From Zygnema cylindricum (lineage: Eukaryota > Streptophyta > Zygnematophyceae > Zygnematales > Zygnemataceae): a DNA stretch of 18,726 bases. Below the pieces are notes generated by a model. That model did no database searches. It saw nothing but the letters and a program-made list of their open reading frames with translations, and had not been told where the DNA came from. Of the stretch, positions 1 to 10,015 are shown piece by piece; position 1 is the stretch's first letter, and every line of letters begins with the position of its first letter. Made by a program: the position numbers and the translations under genes. The DNA lies in the NCBI GenBank assembly GCA_037447655.1, contig JBBHKE010003043.1:1-18726 (forward strand). The letters are read 5' to 3'.

Positions 1-2180
1 AAGTCGGTGCTCGGAAAGCCGTACATTATTCGAACGCCCGGAACGCCCTTTTGTTGCGAAAGTGAATTTTTTTCCGGTGGAAATAGGCTATCACTAGAAG
101 AGAGTTGGACTTGATTTCGACAACCGCAAAAGACAACCCATTTTTTTTGAGTAGTTCCCTTCGATGTCCATAAATTAATATGAAACCGATCACACGTTAT
201 GTGGGCTTTTGGCTCCCAAGTGTTGTGAATACGTTAAAGGATTTAAACCCATGGCCCCTTTTGCCAATGTAAATTGTCCTTGAGAGGAATAAAGGTTTTA
301 AGGTTGTGCTTTGTTAGATCGACCAATTCTAACACTCCCACAAAGCAGCGCCACACCTTTGTGATATGCGCGACGGCTTAAAGCTTTTGCACACTAGTAA
401 AGTTGTTACATTCAACCGAGTTTGATTGTAACATATCGTGGTCGAGGTAAAGTAGATTGCTCTTTTGAAAAATCACCCTTATACCACATTGTAAACAAAG
501 AAAACCTAGTGAATGTGACCAACATGTCTTTTTGGTATACCCTTGTTGTAAACGGCGGGTCATACTTAAATTTTTTTCTTCTCGAATTAAAAATTATAAT
601 GTCGAAAAATTACTTATTTTGTGCGATGTTTAAAATGTTGCAAATATGCTCCCCATTTTTAGCACCGTGAAATTGCACTAACAAACCAACAATCCACAAC
701 AGATCAATTGTTTAGTGTTTTTGAAGACGCGCTTGTTGGTACATATGTCGAAAAAGCTACGCTCCTTTAAAAAAACACAATGGGTATTTTGTAAGGATTC
801 TTCGAAGGTAAAATCAAACCCTTTTCAAGCAAATGCAAAAATATGATTTTCTTTTCCTCAACACAAGGTAGCTTTATAAGCTTCTCCACGCTTCCACGCT
901 TCTTCACGCTTCGTTATTTTCCTAGCCAAAGAAAAAACCACGATTGACTAATTATTGGGTTTTTGAAGTGAAATATACAAATCCTCTTTCGATAAAACAA
1001 GTTGCAAGAGACGGCGTTTTGGTTTCACCACTAATCAACAAATTTGAAAGGTATGTGCTAATCAAATTAAACATGTTTTTTGGTTGTCAAACATTCTGGT
1101 TCGGAGGGGTAATCATATATATTACTATGTAAGTTTCAATACTTTTATAGAGATTCATTTTCCTCAACTTACAAATATACCTTATGCCCTACTTTACAAA
1201 CCTTTTTTAAAATGACATCACCACACTCGCACAAGAGCTTTTGCAAACAAAAGATAGTAATGGTCATTTTTGTCCGACATCGGAAGTAATGGTGCTTCCA
1301 CTGTGTCATAAAGGTCAATGCTATCTTCCGTGGTTCCTACTTGTAAACACAATGCCAGAAACGTGCCACGTAGCCTTTCAGACTTGCGTGAAAAATAAAC
1401 AAACTCTTGAAGATGTAATTATTATGTTTGCCCATAATTTTCCAAAAACCATTGTTTTGCTATCTCGACCAATCATCTATCCTTAAATTCACCAAGGGAA
1501 AATGGTAATAGGTGTCGCCAACCTACTCACTAAAGTGACACCGATACGAACTCACACAAACACTAAATCGAAAGACAAAACAAACCAACAAGATTTGTGT
1601 CAAATTTTGTGATAAATAACATACTCACACAAAATTATTTCACACTCAAGCCAAGACAAACTGCAAGCCAGTCGTATAAGACCTCTTGCATACATGAAAA
1701 CTGTCCATATTTGAAGTACACACTTCATCACGAATAGTTAAGCATGGCCAAATCTTGTTGATCATAAATGACCATATGTGCAATCACATTAGTTTTTGGT
1801 ATTGTAGCTTTAATCGCCACTCTAGCCCATATTTGATATACATCTTACTCCGGTTTGTACCCCATTTAGACTGTTCCTCCTACATGAATAATTGTTAGGA
1901 TGTGATTTTGTACTATATGTAGCTGAACTCTTTAGTGTCAACACCATAATCTACCTTATATGTAAAGATTATAGTCTCGCACTAGAAGTGGGCCAAAAAG
2001 GCAGTTAGTAGTCGTTCCTTTTTTAAGAGTAACAGTAAGGTAATTGTACTTCAATTAGTCACATAGGGGTAAGATAAAGTCATTCCCAAGGTTGAAAGTG
2101 GTTGTTTGCTTAGCTTTTGATTTTGGTGTATTTCTAATCATGTGAATCCACTTATCAGTTAGTCCATGGTTCAATCCATG
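1..2180. other. Gene-poor AT-rich stretch, no supported gene
   Basis: I see no convincing gene here. Only short open frames occur, all under about 82 codons and without recognisable domains. The frame at 1241-1486 (plus strand) has the segment PWFLLVNTMPETCHVAF, which faintly recalls the MULE transposase core pattern of P, LL, N, E-T and a following aromatic residue. It lacks the expected Asp residues and is too short to call. No terminal inverted repeats, long tandem repeats or paired splice signals were found by eye. It may be old, decayed transposon or intergenic sequence. Confidence 0.4.
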
Positions 2181-2192
2181 TCTATTTTATTT

Positions 2193-2340
2193 CTCCTCTT
2201 TTCTCCCTCCCTCTCATCTCTTTGATCTTCCTGATGTCTGCTCCATCCACGATTCTTTCCATTTCCATCGATTCTCCCTCCTCCCCCCCCTCCCCCTCTT
2301 CCTCCCCCTCCCTCCTCCTCCCCCTTCCCCTTTTGCCCCT
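2193..2340 (+). repeat. CT-rich polypyrimidine tract
   Basis: The plus strand is almost entirely C and T with short CTCC, CCCC and CTTCC units, densest at 2275-2340. The open frames read across it give only Ser/Pro/Leu or Arg/Glu/Gly runs, as expected from the repeat rather than from a gene. It is the same class of tract as those in the hydrolase introns from 11767 on. Confidence 0.85.
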
Positions 2341-2344
2341 CAAA

Positions 2345-3147
2345 GAAGTTAGCCGATTTTTTAGGACCTTGGTTTTGAGAGATCTACCGATTTCACACGT
2401 GTGATGATATTTCCGTACGGAAAACTGATTTGGCACGGGCAGTAAAACGACCAGCGACTAGAAATAGTGTGCACGCGGGTGTTTCCTTTTTGAATGATAA
2501 ATCTAATCGGATCTGCCACAGCGTACTGTATTTTAATTTCACGCACTAAATGTCGCTCAACAACAAATCGGCACACCGTTTTTCGACTCGATTCCCGATT
2601 TATATCGCCAAACCCCATCAGTCTCAACTTGTATGTCGTTTTGCGATGTGGTTCGATACGTGGCACCAGGTATGTTAACAATTGTACTAAACGACAAAGT
2701 AGAAAAGCCAGACGTGACCTGTCAGAGCAAACCCCTGGTTCATCAGTCCCCCAGGGGGTGCAGTGGCTGGGACTGTACGAAAGGACAGAGCCGCTTTGCG
2801 CCGAAAAGTCGACCGCGTCGAACGGAGGCTGCTGGGCGACCAATCAGAATGATCGCTGAGCTGACAGTCGCACGATCTAAACTAAAGACCCGCACGAATC
2901 AAAAGAAGAAGATTTTTGGGTTAAATGCCAAAATGTCTCTGCTAACGATCTTTGGTACGGCTTGTAAGGCTGGATCAGGTGTCAGCGTCTGCTGACGTAT
3001 AGGCACAAAATGACAAACGCGGTATAAAGCTGCCAAGATTCAAATTCGAACGAACGGAAAGCGGAAATATTTTTTTGGAGATTCTTGTACGGCTGTAAGT
3101 TTATCGTTAGACGTTTTCGTTTTTTTTTTTTTCCCGTTTTCGCTGTA
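2345..3147. other. GC-richer intergenic stretch with conflicting open frames
   Basis: Base composition is less AT-rich than its surroundings. Open frames of 120 to 160 codons exist on both strands and overlap (minus 2361-2843; plus 2494-2859 and 2633-2995). None shows a domain I recognise, and mutual overlap on opposite strands is what non-coding GC-richer DNA produces. Small perfect palindromes occur, for example TCACACGTGTGA near 2394 and TTTCCGTACGGAAA near 2410. A T-rich run at 3120-3132 precedes the transposon starting at 3150. This may be an older transposon whose ends I could not find. Confidence 0.35.
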
Positions 3148-3149
3148 TA

Positions 3150-3787
3150 TTGCGTGGTTCACACTGAAAAAGGGGAAAACGGTATGGTATGAAAACGGTA
3201 CTTGTTTTTGTCCGCCGTGAACTGGCCCGTGACGCTAGCCTACGTCAACTAGCGTGACGTGATACGAGCCACTTGCCCGTACGAAAATGGAAACGCTTTG
3301 CGGACAAGATATGTACGAATCCTTCCAAACCAAAATGTACTGCCACGCAAGCGTTTGTACAGACCGAAAATAACCGTTAAGGAACTTTGGACATGCCCTA
3401 TTTTTTTTTTCCATCGGTGTTTTTTTTTTTTTGACATTACGTGTTCTCTTATGTGATTGGTCCCCTAGTTTGTTCATAATTTTGCGACGGAATGAATTCT
3501 TGTACGGTTCACGTCCTTGCGCTTCGTTTTCGAAATTCTTCAAAAACGAAAAAGTGCATTCCGAACATGATGTCCGATGGCGGACGGCAGTTGCCGTTTG
3601 TTATGCGCAGCTGTCGAGTTTTGACGCATAGAACTGCATCTTTTGTCCGCCGCGACGCTCCAAAAACGGTCGAAACCAACCGCTACAACCGTCACCGCCG
3701 CGTTTTTTGTCATTTTATGAAATTTGGCGTACGGATCCCAAAATTTATGACATCGTTTCCCCATTTTTCCAAGTGTGAACCACGCAA
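3150..3787. mobile_element. Non-autonomous DNA transposon, TIR TTGCGTGGTTCACACT
   Basis: The left end TTGCGTGGTTCACACTG matches the reverse complement of the right end, TTGCGTGGTTCACACTTG. The match continues with a few mismatches for about 32 bp through an AAAAA-GGGGAAA stretch. The dinucleotide TA flanks both ends (3148-3149 and 3788-3789), which suggests a TA target duplication, although TA is weak evidence in AT-rich DNA. The 638-bp interior has T-runs and many GTAC-containing motifs. Its open frames (plus 3492-3917 and others) cross the element's ends and show no transposase motif, so I treat it as non-autonomous. Superfamily is unsure: TA fits Tc1/mariner, but a different TSD placement would point elsewhere. 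Confidence 0.75.
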
Positions 3788-3789
3788 TA

Positions 3790-4934
3790 TGAGTCAGGAT
3801 GAGAATGACGTCGACATTTGCAGAATTAAGTTGCGCCGTCCCGGGTTAAATGGACGTTCCAGATCATCCCATCTATCTATTTGGGTGAAACATTGTCAAT
3901 TGTTTTTTGTTAGCTAACTTATAATTTTCCAACCGTAAATACCGGCGGTGTAGTAAAGAGAAAATAACTGCTATTTTGAAAACTGTAAAACCGGTAAATG
4001 GAAATCCTCCCCCTAGGAACGTTCTACATCATCACCGTGACGTGATGGAAAGATGTCGTTCAATGCGACAAATCACGATTGTGGCCTTAAGGCCTTTCCT
4101 AGCCGTCATGGAAAATTTGTCGTTTAGTGACTTTGTCCACTTATAGTTCTCCACGTGTCCATTGTTTATTTGTCACTGTAAGTTTAGAATCTCACACGCA
4201 TAAAAGGTACATGAAAGATTAATCCGGACAAAAAGTACACAAAGACCTTTCGGCGACGATTGTCGTATATGAAATAATGGTTTCAAATGGCAGAATTCTA
4301 TTGGCCTCTTTTGTTTGCTAGGAAAAGTTCTGGGGATTCTAACCGATTCGGAAAAATCTGGAAGAAATCAATATGTACTATTTACCAGAATCCGGCAAAA
4401 AATTAAATACCATTCAATGGGTAAACCACTATTGTAACATCCAATGGTCCAAATGCAAAATTTCAGTTTTGTCGTTTTCTGCTGGAAAATTTTGTACGGA
4501 CGGGTGAATCCGCTCTATCAACGGAAACGTTTTTAACATAGATAATTTTATTATACGACTAACCACAACGCACTAAAGTGCAGTACTGTACTTTTGAAGT
4601 TATGGTACAAAAGTACATAGAAGTACAAAAATGATACTGATTCTGAAATTTCTAATCCTTTGACATCCTTTAGGAAGATATCTGCCAGTTGTCAGACGTG
4701 CTTAAATTAAATATATGGGATAAAATTCCATAAAATATATAAATATATAAAATATCACAAGTCAATGTTTTTTTCCGAAAATTAAGCCACGGCAACCATA
4801 TGAAACCCTAGGAAACGAAAGCTGCATATGCGTGAAGTTTTTATGTTTTTGTCTTTTTTTTAAGCGACAAAAATTATGGAGGCAAACATCTTGTCCTATG
4901 TGGACGCGTATGGAGCTGTCGAGCTACTGTACTG
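3790..4934. other. Intergenic, transposon-remnant-like, no gene
   Basis: No open frame of note. The segment near 3945-3955 reads ACCGGCGGTGTAGTA, which resembles the right end of the TA-flanked MITE at 9741-9937 (AGGCGGTGTAGTA); it could be an orphan end of that family. A 12-bp perfect palindrome GGCCTTAAGGCC lies near 4083. A hairpin with 9-bp arms (GTACTTTTG and its complement) lies near 4588-4616. AT-rich sequence follows at 4707-4757. Confidence 0.4.
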
Positions 4935-4936
4935 TA

Positions 4937-5134
4937 CACCTTGAATCGTTATTAGCGTATAGAAATTATTAGTGTAAAGAAAAAATTAGCGTCATTAATT
5001 CTAATTTAGTGCCAGGAAACGTGGCAGATTATGGTCCACGTCCTTAAATAGTATAATTATTATATTTAAGGTATCAATGTCAAAATTTTGGAGTGCCGAT
5101 ATAGCGTACATAAGGCTAATAACGATTCACGGTG
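4937..5134. mobile_element. MITE, TA-flanked, 198 bp (family A, copy 1)
   Basis: The left end CACCTTGAATCGTTATTAGC pairs with the right end, whose reverse complement is CACCGTGAATCGTTATTAGC. That is one mismatch over 20 bp. TA flanks both ends (4935-4936 and 5135-5136), consistent with Tc1/mariner-type insertion. The interior shares the motif GGTCCACGTCCTTAAATAGT with the copy at 9741-9937, which has one difference. There is no coding capacity. The same ends recur at 12496-13095 inside an intron of the hydrolase gene, so this family has been mobile in this genome. Confidence 0.88.
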
Positions 5135-5206
5135 TAGCTTTTACACGTAACAGTGCGGAAGAAATAATACACTATTTTTTTCACACGCACGGTTTTGTTT
5201 TTCTAA

Positions 5207-5872
5207 GGGTATGGTTACATCAGACGAAAAGTGAGGTTTAATACAGAATTTTGTACTTGCCCGTACCATGCCGTACTATATTTTCGTGAGTTTCTTGAAA
5301 ACAACATTACAGAAAATAAGATTACGATCTCCAAGTATCCGGGAGAAGACGTCGACCATCCGATTACATTTTGGTCTTCATCTGCGAAGCAATCGCTCCA
5401 TACGCCTCTGTATTGGTGAACCCACCTCGCCGAGGTGGGTTCAGCAATACAGAACCAGTCAAATCGCTACACCTGGACGTCAGACACGTGCGTCGATGAA
5501 AAATGAAAATTTTCACACGCCCCCAAAGTCACGTGCATTCGGACAAGGTGACCGTAAAATTTTTGCCGAAAAGAAATACGGTTTTTTCCTGAAAGTCATC
5601 AGCGTGAAGGAGATCTCTGAGGTACATTGACGCGGTACACTTGTGAAGTACACGTCCGTAATACGCAAGTACGGATTTTTATACGAAAATGGTCGGTTTC
5701 CAAATCTTTGACGATTTTATAGATTTGATCGTCGACCTACGTGGAATCACTCAAATTAGAACACGTATGTAAAAACTTGTTTACAGATGATACGCGATGT
5801 AACCGAGGCCTCTGTAATACAGAAATTTTTCTGTCCGTACTATTACAGAGACCTCCTGATGTAACCATACCC
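5207..5872. mobile_element. PIF/Harbinger-like non-autonomous element, TAA target site
   Basis: Both ends carry the same 17-bp inverted repeat GGGTATGGTTACATCAG, perfect on both sides, flanked directly by TAA (5204-5206 and 5873-5875). A 3-bp TWA target duplication with GG-starting ends is the hallmark of PIF/Harbinger. The 666-bp interior carries a 45-bp near-perfect palindrome (5408-5452) and a second hairpin near 5810-5855. The plus-strand open frame 5268-5630 runs through the palindrome and has no nuclease or Myb-like motif, so the element is non-autonomous. Confidence 0.88.
5408..5452. repeat. 45-bp near-perfect palindrome inside the PIF/Harbinger-like element
   Basis: Two 22-bp arms, one mismatch, are separated by a single C at 5430. 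The left arm begins CTGTATTGGTGAACCCACC and the right arm ends GGTGGGTTCAGCAATACAG. It can extrude as a cruciform or fold as an RNA hairpin. Confidence 0.92.
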
Positions 5873-6051
5873 TAAGCTAAAAGTACAGAAACACTGTAAT
5901 AATTAATAAGTCGTTTGTCGTATTCGAAAAAATCTTTGCTAAAATCATTTCCGCTGATATGGCAGATACATTCCGTCAATATATTTTTTCCGCCATTTCC
6001 ATTTAAGGGATTTTTCGATCATAACATATTATAGTGTGTTACGTCGTCTTA

Positions 6052-6775
6052 GGGTACGTCTCCATGTGCCTAAGTAAGGGTTTTTTTCTGTCGTCTTCCT
6101 GTAAAACTTAGAGCCGTACCGCGTAAGTTTCAACCGTACAAAAAAATAGAAAAAATGAAAAGTACATTTTGCGTCATCATCGAATTTAAGATGTACAACA
6201 TGCTGTCGTCTTGCGTTCTTCGACCCACGGCCACGCGAAAAAACGTCATCTTCAAACTTTTCTTTAAAACACAGGAAAGACGTGTTTTAAAACAAAGTAT
6301 ATTCGAGAAAGAAATAGGAACACGTTTTCGCACGTGTAAATTTTTTTACACAAATTTGAAACGAATTCAAGCGACGGAAAAGGTGCAGTATCCGTTATTT
6401 TTTATCCGTATCCGTCCATCAAAGTACACAATTTGTTTTGTTTTGTCGCGTTTTGTTCAGTACGGATTTTTCCATTCCAGGGTCTGAAAATTCCGATGCC
6501 ATTTGACGAAATCGTGAGAAATCTCTGAGGGCGCCCCGTCAAGTCGCACACGCCGCCTCTCTCATGCAGATTCGCAATTTTTCACAATTTGGTGCATCAT
6601 CACAGATTGTACACTGTCGAAAGCCGTCACGGGCATTGTCGACGCATATAATCGTCACGCCCTTAAGTGACAACTTCGTTTTGTACACATAGGGACACCC
6701 AAAATCCGGGTCCGCCGGATCTGCGCTAAAAAACAAAGTAAATTCTCTAAGTTTCAAGTACATGGAGACGCAACC
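6052..6775. mobile_element. PIF/Harbinger-like non-autonomous element, TTA target site
   Basis: The left end GGGTACGTCTCCATGTGCCT matches the reverse complement of the right end, GGTTGCGTCTCCATGTACTT, with four differences over 20 bp. TTA lies directly on both sides (6049-6051 and 6776-6778). Length is 724 bp, close to the 666-bp element at 5207-5872, and the first bases GGGTA are shared. Internal frames on both strands (plus 6155-6487, minus 6539-6763) show no transposase motif. A 10-bp perfect hairpin with arms TTTAAAACAC lies near 6265-6293. Confidence 0.85.
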
Positions 6776-6778
6776 TTA

Positions 6779-7039
6779 ATTGTTAAATCCTAGGAGAGTG
6801 TCACCAACAAAACTTTTTTTTTTCTCGGCTCGCAAAAAATTTAGTGTCCCAACAAAATAACAATTTGAAATTCGTTATGAACGAAATATCTCTTTATCAT
6901 CATCATGTGCAACTTTGTCGTTTCTTGAGAATGATATAATGACCATGCACTCACTTAAAGGATACTATCGTGATGAGTAAAAATATAGTGTTATCAACTC
7001 TAATTTGGGTTCAAGGGACTTAAGTCAACAAAAGTTAAC
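6779..7039. other. Intergenic remnant with family-A-like motifs
   Basis: No open frame. The segment 6986-7013 contains a GTGTTATCAACTCTAATTTG motif also seen, slightly changed, in the MITE at 12496-13095 (GCGTTATTAACTCTAACTTG). The flank AACGCTAATAT just before the hAT element at 7048 matches that MITE's right subterminal AACGCTAATAT at 13067-13077. The three hAT elements may therefore have landed in an old family-A copy. Confidence 0.4.
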
Positions 7040-7047
7040 GCTAATAT

Positions 7048-7933
7048 TAGTGTTGTGTATCGGTAAAAAACTTATCGCGATAACACTGATACCGATAGTT
7101 ATCGGTTATCGAACGGTCAGCGGTCCCGATATATTTGTACTTTCTGTACTTTCTGTCCGGAGTGCTTTCTGTCCGGTAAACTGAACGGTAAATTTACGAG
7201 AAATGTACGGTTTTTAACGGAAAATGTACGGAATTTGACGAAAAAATACGTTGCACTTTGAAGTACTTTTTGGGCGGTTAACTGAACATAAATTTTACGG
7301 GAACGTACGGAATTGTACCAATAAACTGATTATCATGGAACGGTAAAAAGACGGCGGACACAAAGTACAACGGATGTAAAATAACATTATGCGCGCCGCC
7401 GAAATCGAACGGACGACAATCAATGAGAAAATACGAGCGGACGATCAGCGTGAGCGCGGGCATCTCGGGATGGCTTTTTTGGCGGCTTTTACCAAAAAAG
7501 CCGACGGATTGACACGTGGCAGGTTTCCAGTGGATCCCAAAAAATAAAGGGACAAAGCCACGGCGTCGGATGTGAAAGGTACATCGTTTTAACTGGAGCC
7601 GTACTAAAGCCGTACACATCTTATGCCGGCTACTATACTTCGGCTTTTACAAATGATCCGATTGGTAGGTACCTAAGGGGTTGTGAGTAGGGCGCGTAGG
7701 GGGAATAAGACGTACAGTTGAGTGTACATGCCGTACATTTATCTGTACTGCTCATACAGCTATCGCCGATAGTTATCGTTATCGGCATTATCGCCGATAA
7801 GTAGCCGATATTATCGGCTACTTATCGGCGATAATACCGATAGCGATATATCGTACCAATATATCGATTATCGGGTCCCCGAAAAAAGGCCCATATCGGT
7901 TATCGGCAAATCTTTTACCGATACACAACACTA
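7048..7933. mobile_element. hAT-like non-autonomous element 1
   Basis: The ends carry a perfect inverted repeat of 21 bp that begins TAGTGTTGTGTATCGG. A perfect 8-bp direct repeat GCTAATAT lies on both sides (7040-7047 and 7934-7941); this 8-bp duplication is diagnostic of the hAT superfamily. The 886-bp interior is rich in CCGATA/TATCGG motifs near both ends, like the repeated subterminal sites that hAT transposases bind. It also holds a 49-bp palindrome (7787-7835). The minus frame 7278-7619 has no RNase-H-fold or hAT dimerisation motif, so a partner transposase must act from elsewhere. Confidence 0.93.
7787..7835. repeat. 49-bp perfect palindrome in hAT element 1
   Basis: Two 24-bp arms around a central T. 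The left arm begins ATTATCGCCGATAAGTAGCC and the right arm is its exact complement. It is built from the CCGATA motif that is repeated across the element. Confidence 0.95.
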
Positions 7934-7949
7934 GCTAATATACATCCAG

Positions 7950-8701
7950 CAGAGGTCGCAAAAGTCAAAAAAAATCATACCCGAAACCGACCGTTTTTTT
8001 TTTTTCAAAATCTGAGTAACCGACGCCCGACCGTGTTTTGTCACGCTCCAAAATTGTTAACCGTTAACCGACCGTCGTTTACGAAAAAAAAAATTAACTG
8101 AATCCTGATTTTTCGCGACTAACCGTGCCCGCCCGTAACCGAAAAAAGTACAAAATTAATCAATGTACGACGGAATAAGCCAATAATTACGATTTGTCGC
8201 GTTCCTTAAGATTTGCGAAATGAATAGTGTACTACTGTGTCAGATTTGCGACGCTTTGTCGCGTTGCCTAAGATTTGCGAAATGAATATTGTGTAACCGT
8301 GTCATATTTGAGACGCTTTGTCGCTTTCCCTAAGATTTTCGAAATGAATAGTGTACTATCGTGTCAGATTTGCGACGCTTTGTCGGGTTCCCTTTGATTT
8401 GCGAAATAAATGGCTTACTACAGTACCGTGTCAGATTTGCGACGCTACTCATGATGCCACGTACTTCCACGATACCAAAAGTACAAAGAACAATAATGTT
8501 GGAAAAAAAAAGTACAAAAATTTCATTTTTTTTGGTTTTTTGTTTGACCGACCGTAACTGACCGTTTTTTTTTTTTCCAGGTGAGTCAACCGACCGTAAC
8601 CGCCCGACCCCCAAAATTTGGCAACCGAATCCGTTCCGGATCCGGCGCGGGCGGTCGGTTAACGGTCGGTCACGGTTTCGGTTGACCGTTTGCGACCTCT
8701 G
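7950..8701. mobile_element. hAT-like non-autonomous element 2
   Basis: Both ends carry the perfect 13-bp inverted repeat CAGAGGTCGCAAA, which fits the CAGRG consensus of Ac-type hAT ends. The 8-bp direct repeat ACATCCAG flanks it (7942-7949 and 8702-8709). Both subterminal regions are packed with AACCGACCGT-like motifs in both orientations, resembling the short repeated subterminal transposase sites of Ac. The middle holds four copies of a 62-bp tandem repeat. The minus frame 8330-8773 runs past the right end and has no transposase motif. Length is 752 bp. Confidence 0.93.
8192..8445 (+). repeat. 62-bp tandem repeat, four copies, in hAT element 2
   Basis: Each unit contains GATTTGCGAAATGAATAGTG followed by a GTGTCAGATTTGCGACGC block, slightly varied. 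The latter block recurs at about 8240, 8302, 8364 and 8430, a period of 62, 62 and 66 bp. The third and fourth copies are the more diverged ones in the GAAAT part. Confidence 0.88.
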
Positions 8702-8719
8702 ACATCCAGCACTAATTTG

Positions 8720-8889
8720 TAGTGTTGGGTATCGAGGACCCATTGCCGATATTCGATATATATCGAATTTCATGTACCCGATATTCGATATATCGCTTCG
8801 ATATATCGAATTTCAAATTATCGCGATATATCGTCGATATATCGTATCGACGATATATCGAAAATGAAAATTTTAGATTTTTTTTTCAA

Positions 8890-8920
<31 letters not shown>

Positions 8921-8934
8921 ACTGAGCGTTCCCG

Positions 8935-8978
<44 letters not shown>

Positions 8979-9196
8979 CGGGGCAAAATATCCGTACGAT
9001 TTTTCGTATGATTCTCCGTACGCTTTTTCGTACGGTTTTCCGTACTCTGACTGTACGGACACGCAATTTTTGCGATATATATCGCGATAATTTATGTTGG
9101 TCCCGGTACGATATATCGAGGAATCTTCTCGATCGATATTCGATATATTGAATATCGAAATTATCGCGATATGAAACTACCCGATACCCATCACTA
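8720..9196. mobile_element. hAT-like non-autonomous element 3
   Basis: The left end TAGTGTTGGGTATCG pairs with the right end (reverse complement TAGTGATGGGTATCG), one mismatch in 15. A perfect 8-bp direct repeat CTAATTTG flanks it (8712-8719 and 9197-9204). The ends resemble those of hAT element 1, so these two belong to related families, but the subterminal motif here is CGATATATCG rather than CCGATA. The 477-bp element contains a C run and a G run facing each other (8892-8978). Poly-Pro and poly-Gly open frames over these runs are not genes. Confidence 0.92.
8892..8978. repeat. Facing homopolymers, 29 C then 43 G
   Basis: A run of 29 C (8892-8920), a 15-bp spacer (8921-8935) and a run of 43 G (8936-8978) make an inverted repeat. 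It can form a pure G:C hairpin stem of up to 29 bp, and either strand can form a G-quadruplex. The exact run lengths may be unreliable, as such runs are hard to sequence. Confidence 0.9.
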
Positions 9197-9204
9197 CTAA
9201 TTTG

Positions 9205-9738
9205 GATACATTCCCATATTGTAGCCGATACAGCCCGTGTTCACATTGTCGACGTTGAACATGTGACTTTTGAACAGGTGAGAACAGGTTCGCGCGATTT
9301 CCCCCGTCTTTAGTAATAGGAATCAAATCTGCGTGCGCTTTGTCGTATCCACGCCGTTTTGGCATTTTCTGATGCTTTTCCTGTATCTTGTCAGTGGTGA
9401 ACTTACGGCGCATATCGCACGGTGAAATGCCGCTTCGCACGATTCACCACACGCCACACGGGGGAAACATGTAACATACCCTAGACATTTGTACGAAGTA
9501 AAAAACAGCTAGTACGGACTGGACACACTTAGTACATCCCGACAGCGTGACACATTTAAATTTGTTCCAATCGAAACTTCCCAGTGGGGTCAAAATATAA
9601 AAATTGCCACCTGGCGAAAGTCTTCATTTAAATGAAACTTTTTTTTTGGCCAATAAGGTCTCGTTATTCGCTACAGTACCATCATTACCTTAACGAAGTT
9701 GATTACAATACAATGGCCATCCACCTTTAGGCTTGAGC
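9205..9738. other. Intergenic stretch, no supported gene
   Basis: The segment just right of the hAT cluster (AATTTGGATACATTCCCATA at about 9200) resembles AATTTGGGTACATTTCGCCTA in the MITE at 12620, supporting the idea of an older family-A copy around the hAT cluster. The minus frame 9177-9440 (87 codons, a basic segment with KHQKMPKRRGYDKAH) starts within the unique part but its end overlaps the TSD and the hAT end; I recognise no domain. The rest is AT-rich with no structure seen. Confidence 0.4.
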
Positions 9739-9740
9739 TT

Positions 9741-9937
9741 CACCGCCCATAGTTATTAGCATTAAGGATTTTTAAGTGTTAATGCGAAATTAAAATTAAT
9801 TAATAATTTAGTGCAAAGAACCGTGGCATATTCTAGTCCACGCCCTTAAATAGTGTTTCTAACATTGTTTTGTGATTTTTTGCCAAACAAAGGCGCAAGC
9901 GAATTAGTGTTATAAACTCTAATAACAATAGGCGGTG
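9741..9937. mobile_element. MITE, family A, copy 2, 197 bp
   Basis: The left end CACCGCCCATAGTTATTAG matches the reverse complement of the right end (CACCGCCTATTGTTATTAG) with two differences in 19. TA follows the right end (9938-9939); the left flank is TT, so that side of the TA duplication appears mutated. The internal motif AGTCCACGCCCTTAAATAGT aligns with the copy at 4937-5134. No coding capacity. Confidence 0.82.
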
Positions 9938-10015
9938 TAGTATGACGACATCATAACATTTATAACTAATTTCCGACGAAAATATCCCTAACTTGAAATA
10001 GCGTGGTCAACGTTC

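Noticed and set aside
422-670. 82-codon plus-strand frame
   Set aside because: No domain, no splice or polyadenylation context, and length expected by chance in AT-rich sequence.
1241-1486. 81-codon frame faintly like a MULE transposase core
   Set aside because: Only a short, vague pattern match; no catalytic Asp, no inverted ends found around it.
2361-2843. 160-codon minus-strand frame overlapping plus-strand frames of 120 codons
   Set aside because: Frames on both strands overlap in a GC-richer patch; no domain, no splice or start context, and mixed composition typical of non-coding DNA.
3030-3060. GATTCAAATTCGAA motif resembling a tRNA B box
   Set aside because: No matching A box, cloverleaf or anticodon arm around it.
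3225-3260. Inverted repeat around GTGACGCTAG and CTAGCGTGAC
   Set aside because: Imperfect and short; taken as background inside the 3150-3787 element.
6155-6487. 110-codon plus frame in the TTA-flanked element
   Set aside because: No DDE nuclease or Myb-like motif, and a similar frame exists on the other strand; chance frame in a non-autonomous element.
8722-9151. Poly-Pro/poly-Gly frames on both strands
   Set aside because: Created by the C29 and G43 runs inside a hAT element.
9177-9440. 87-codon basic minus frame
   Set aside because: Its end runs across a target duplication into the hAT element, so it cannot be an intact gene; no domain recognised.
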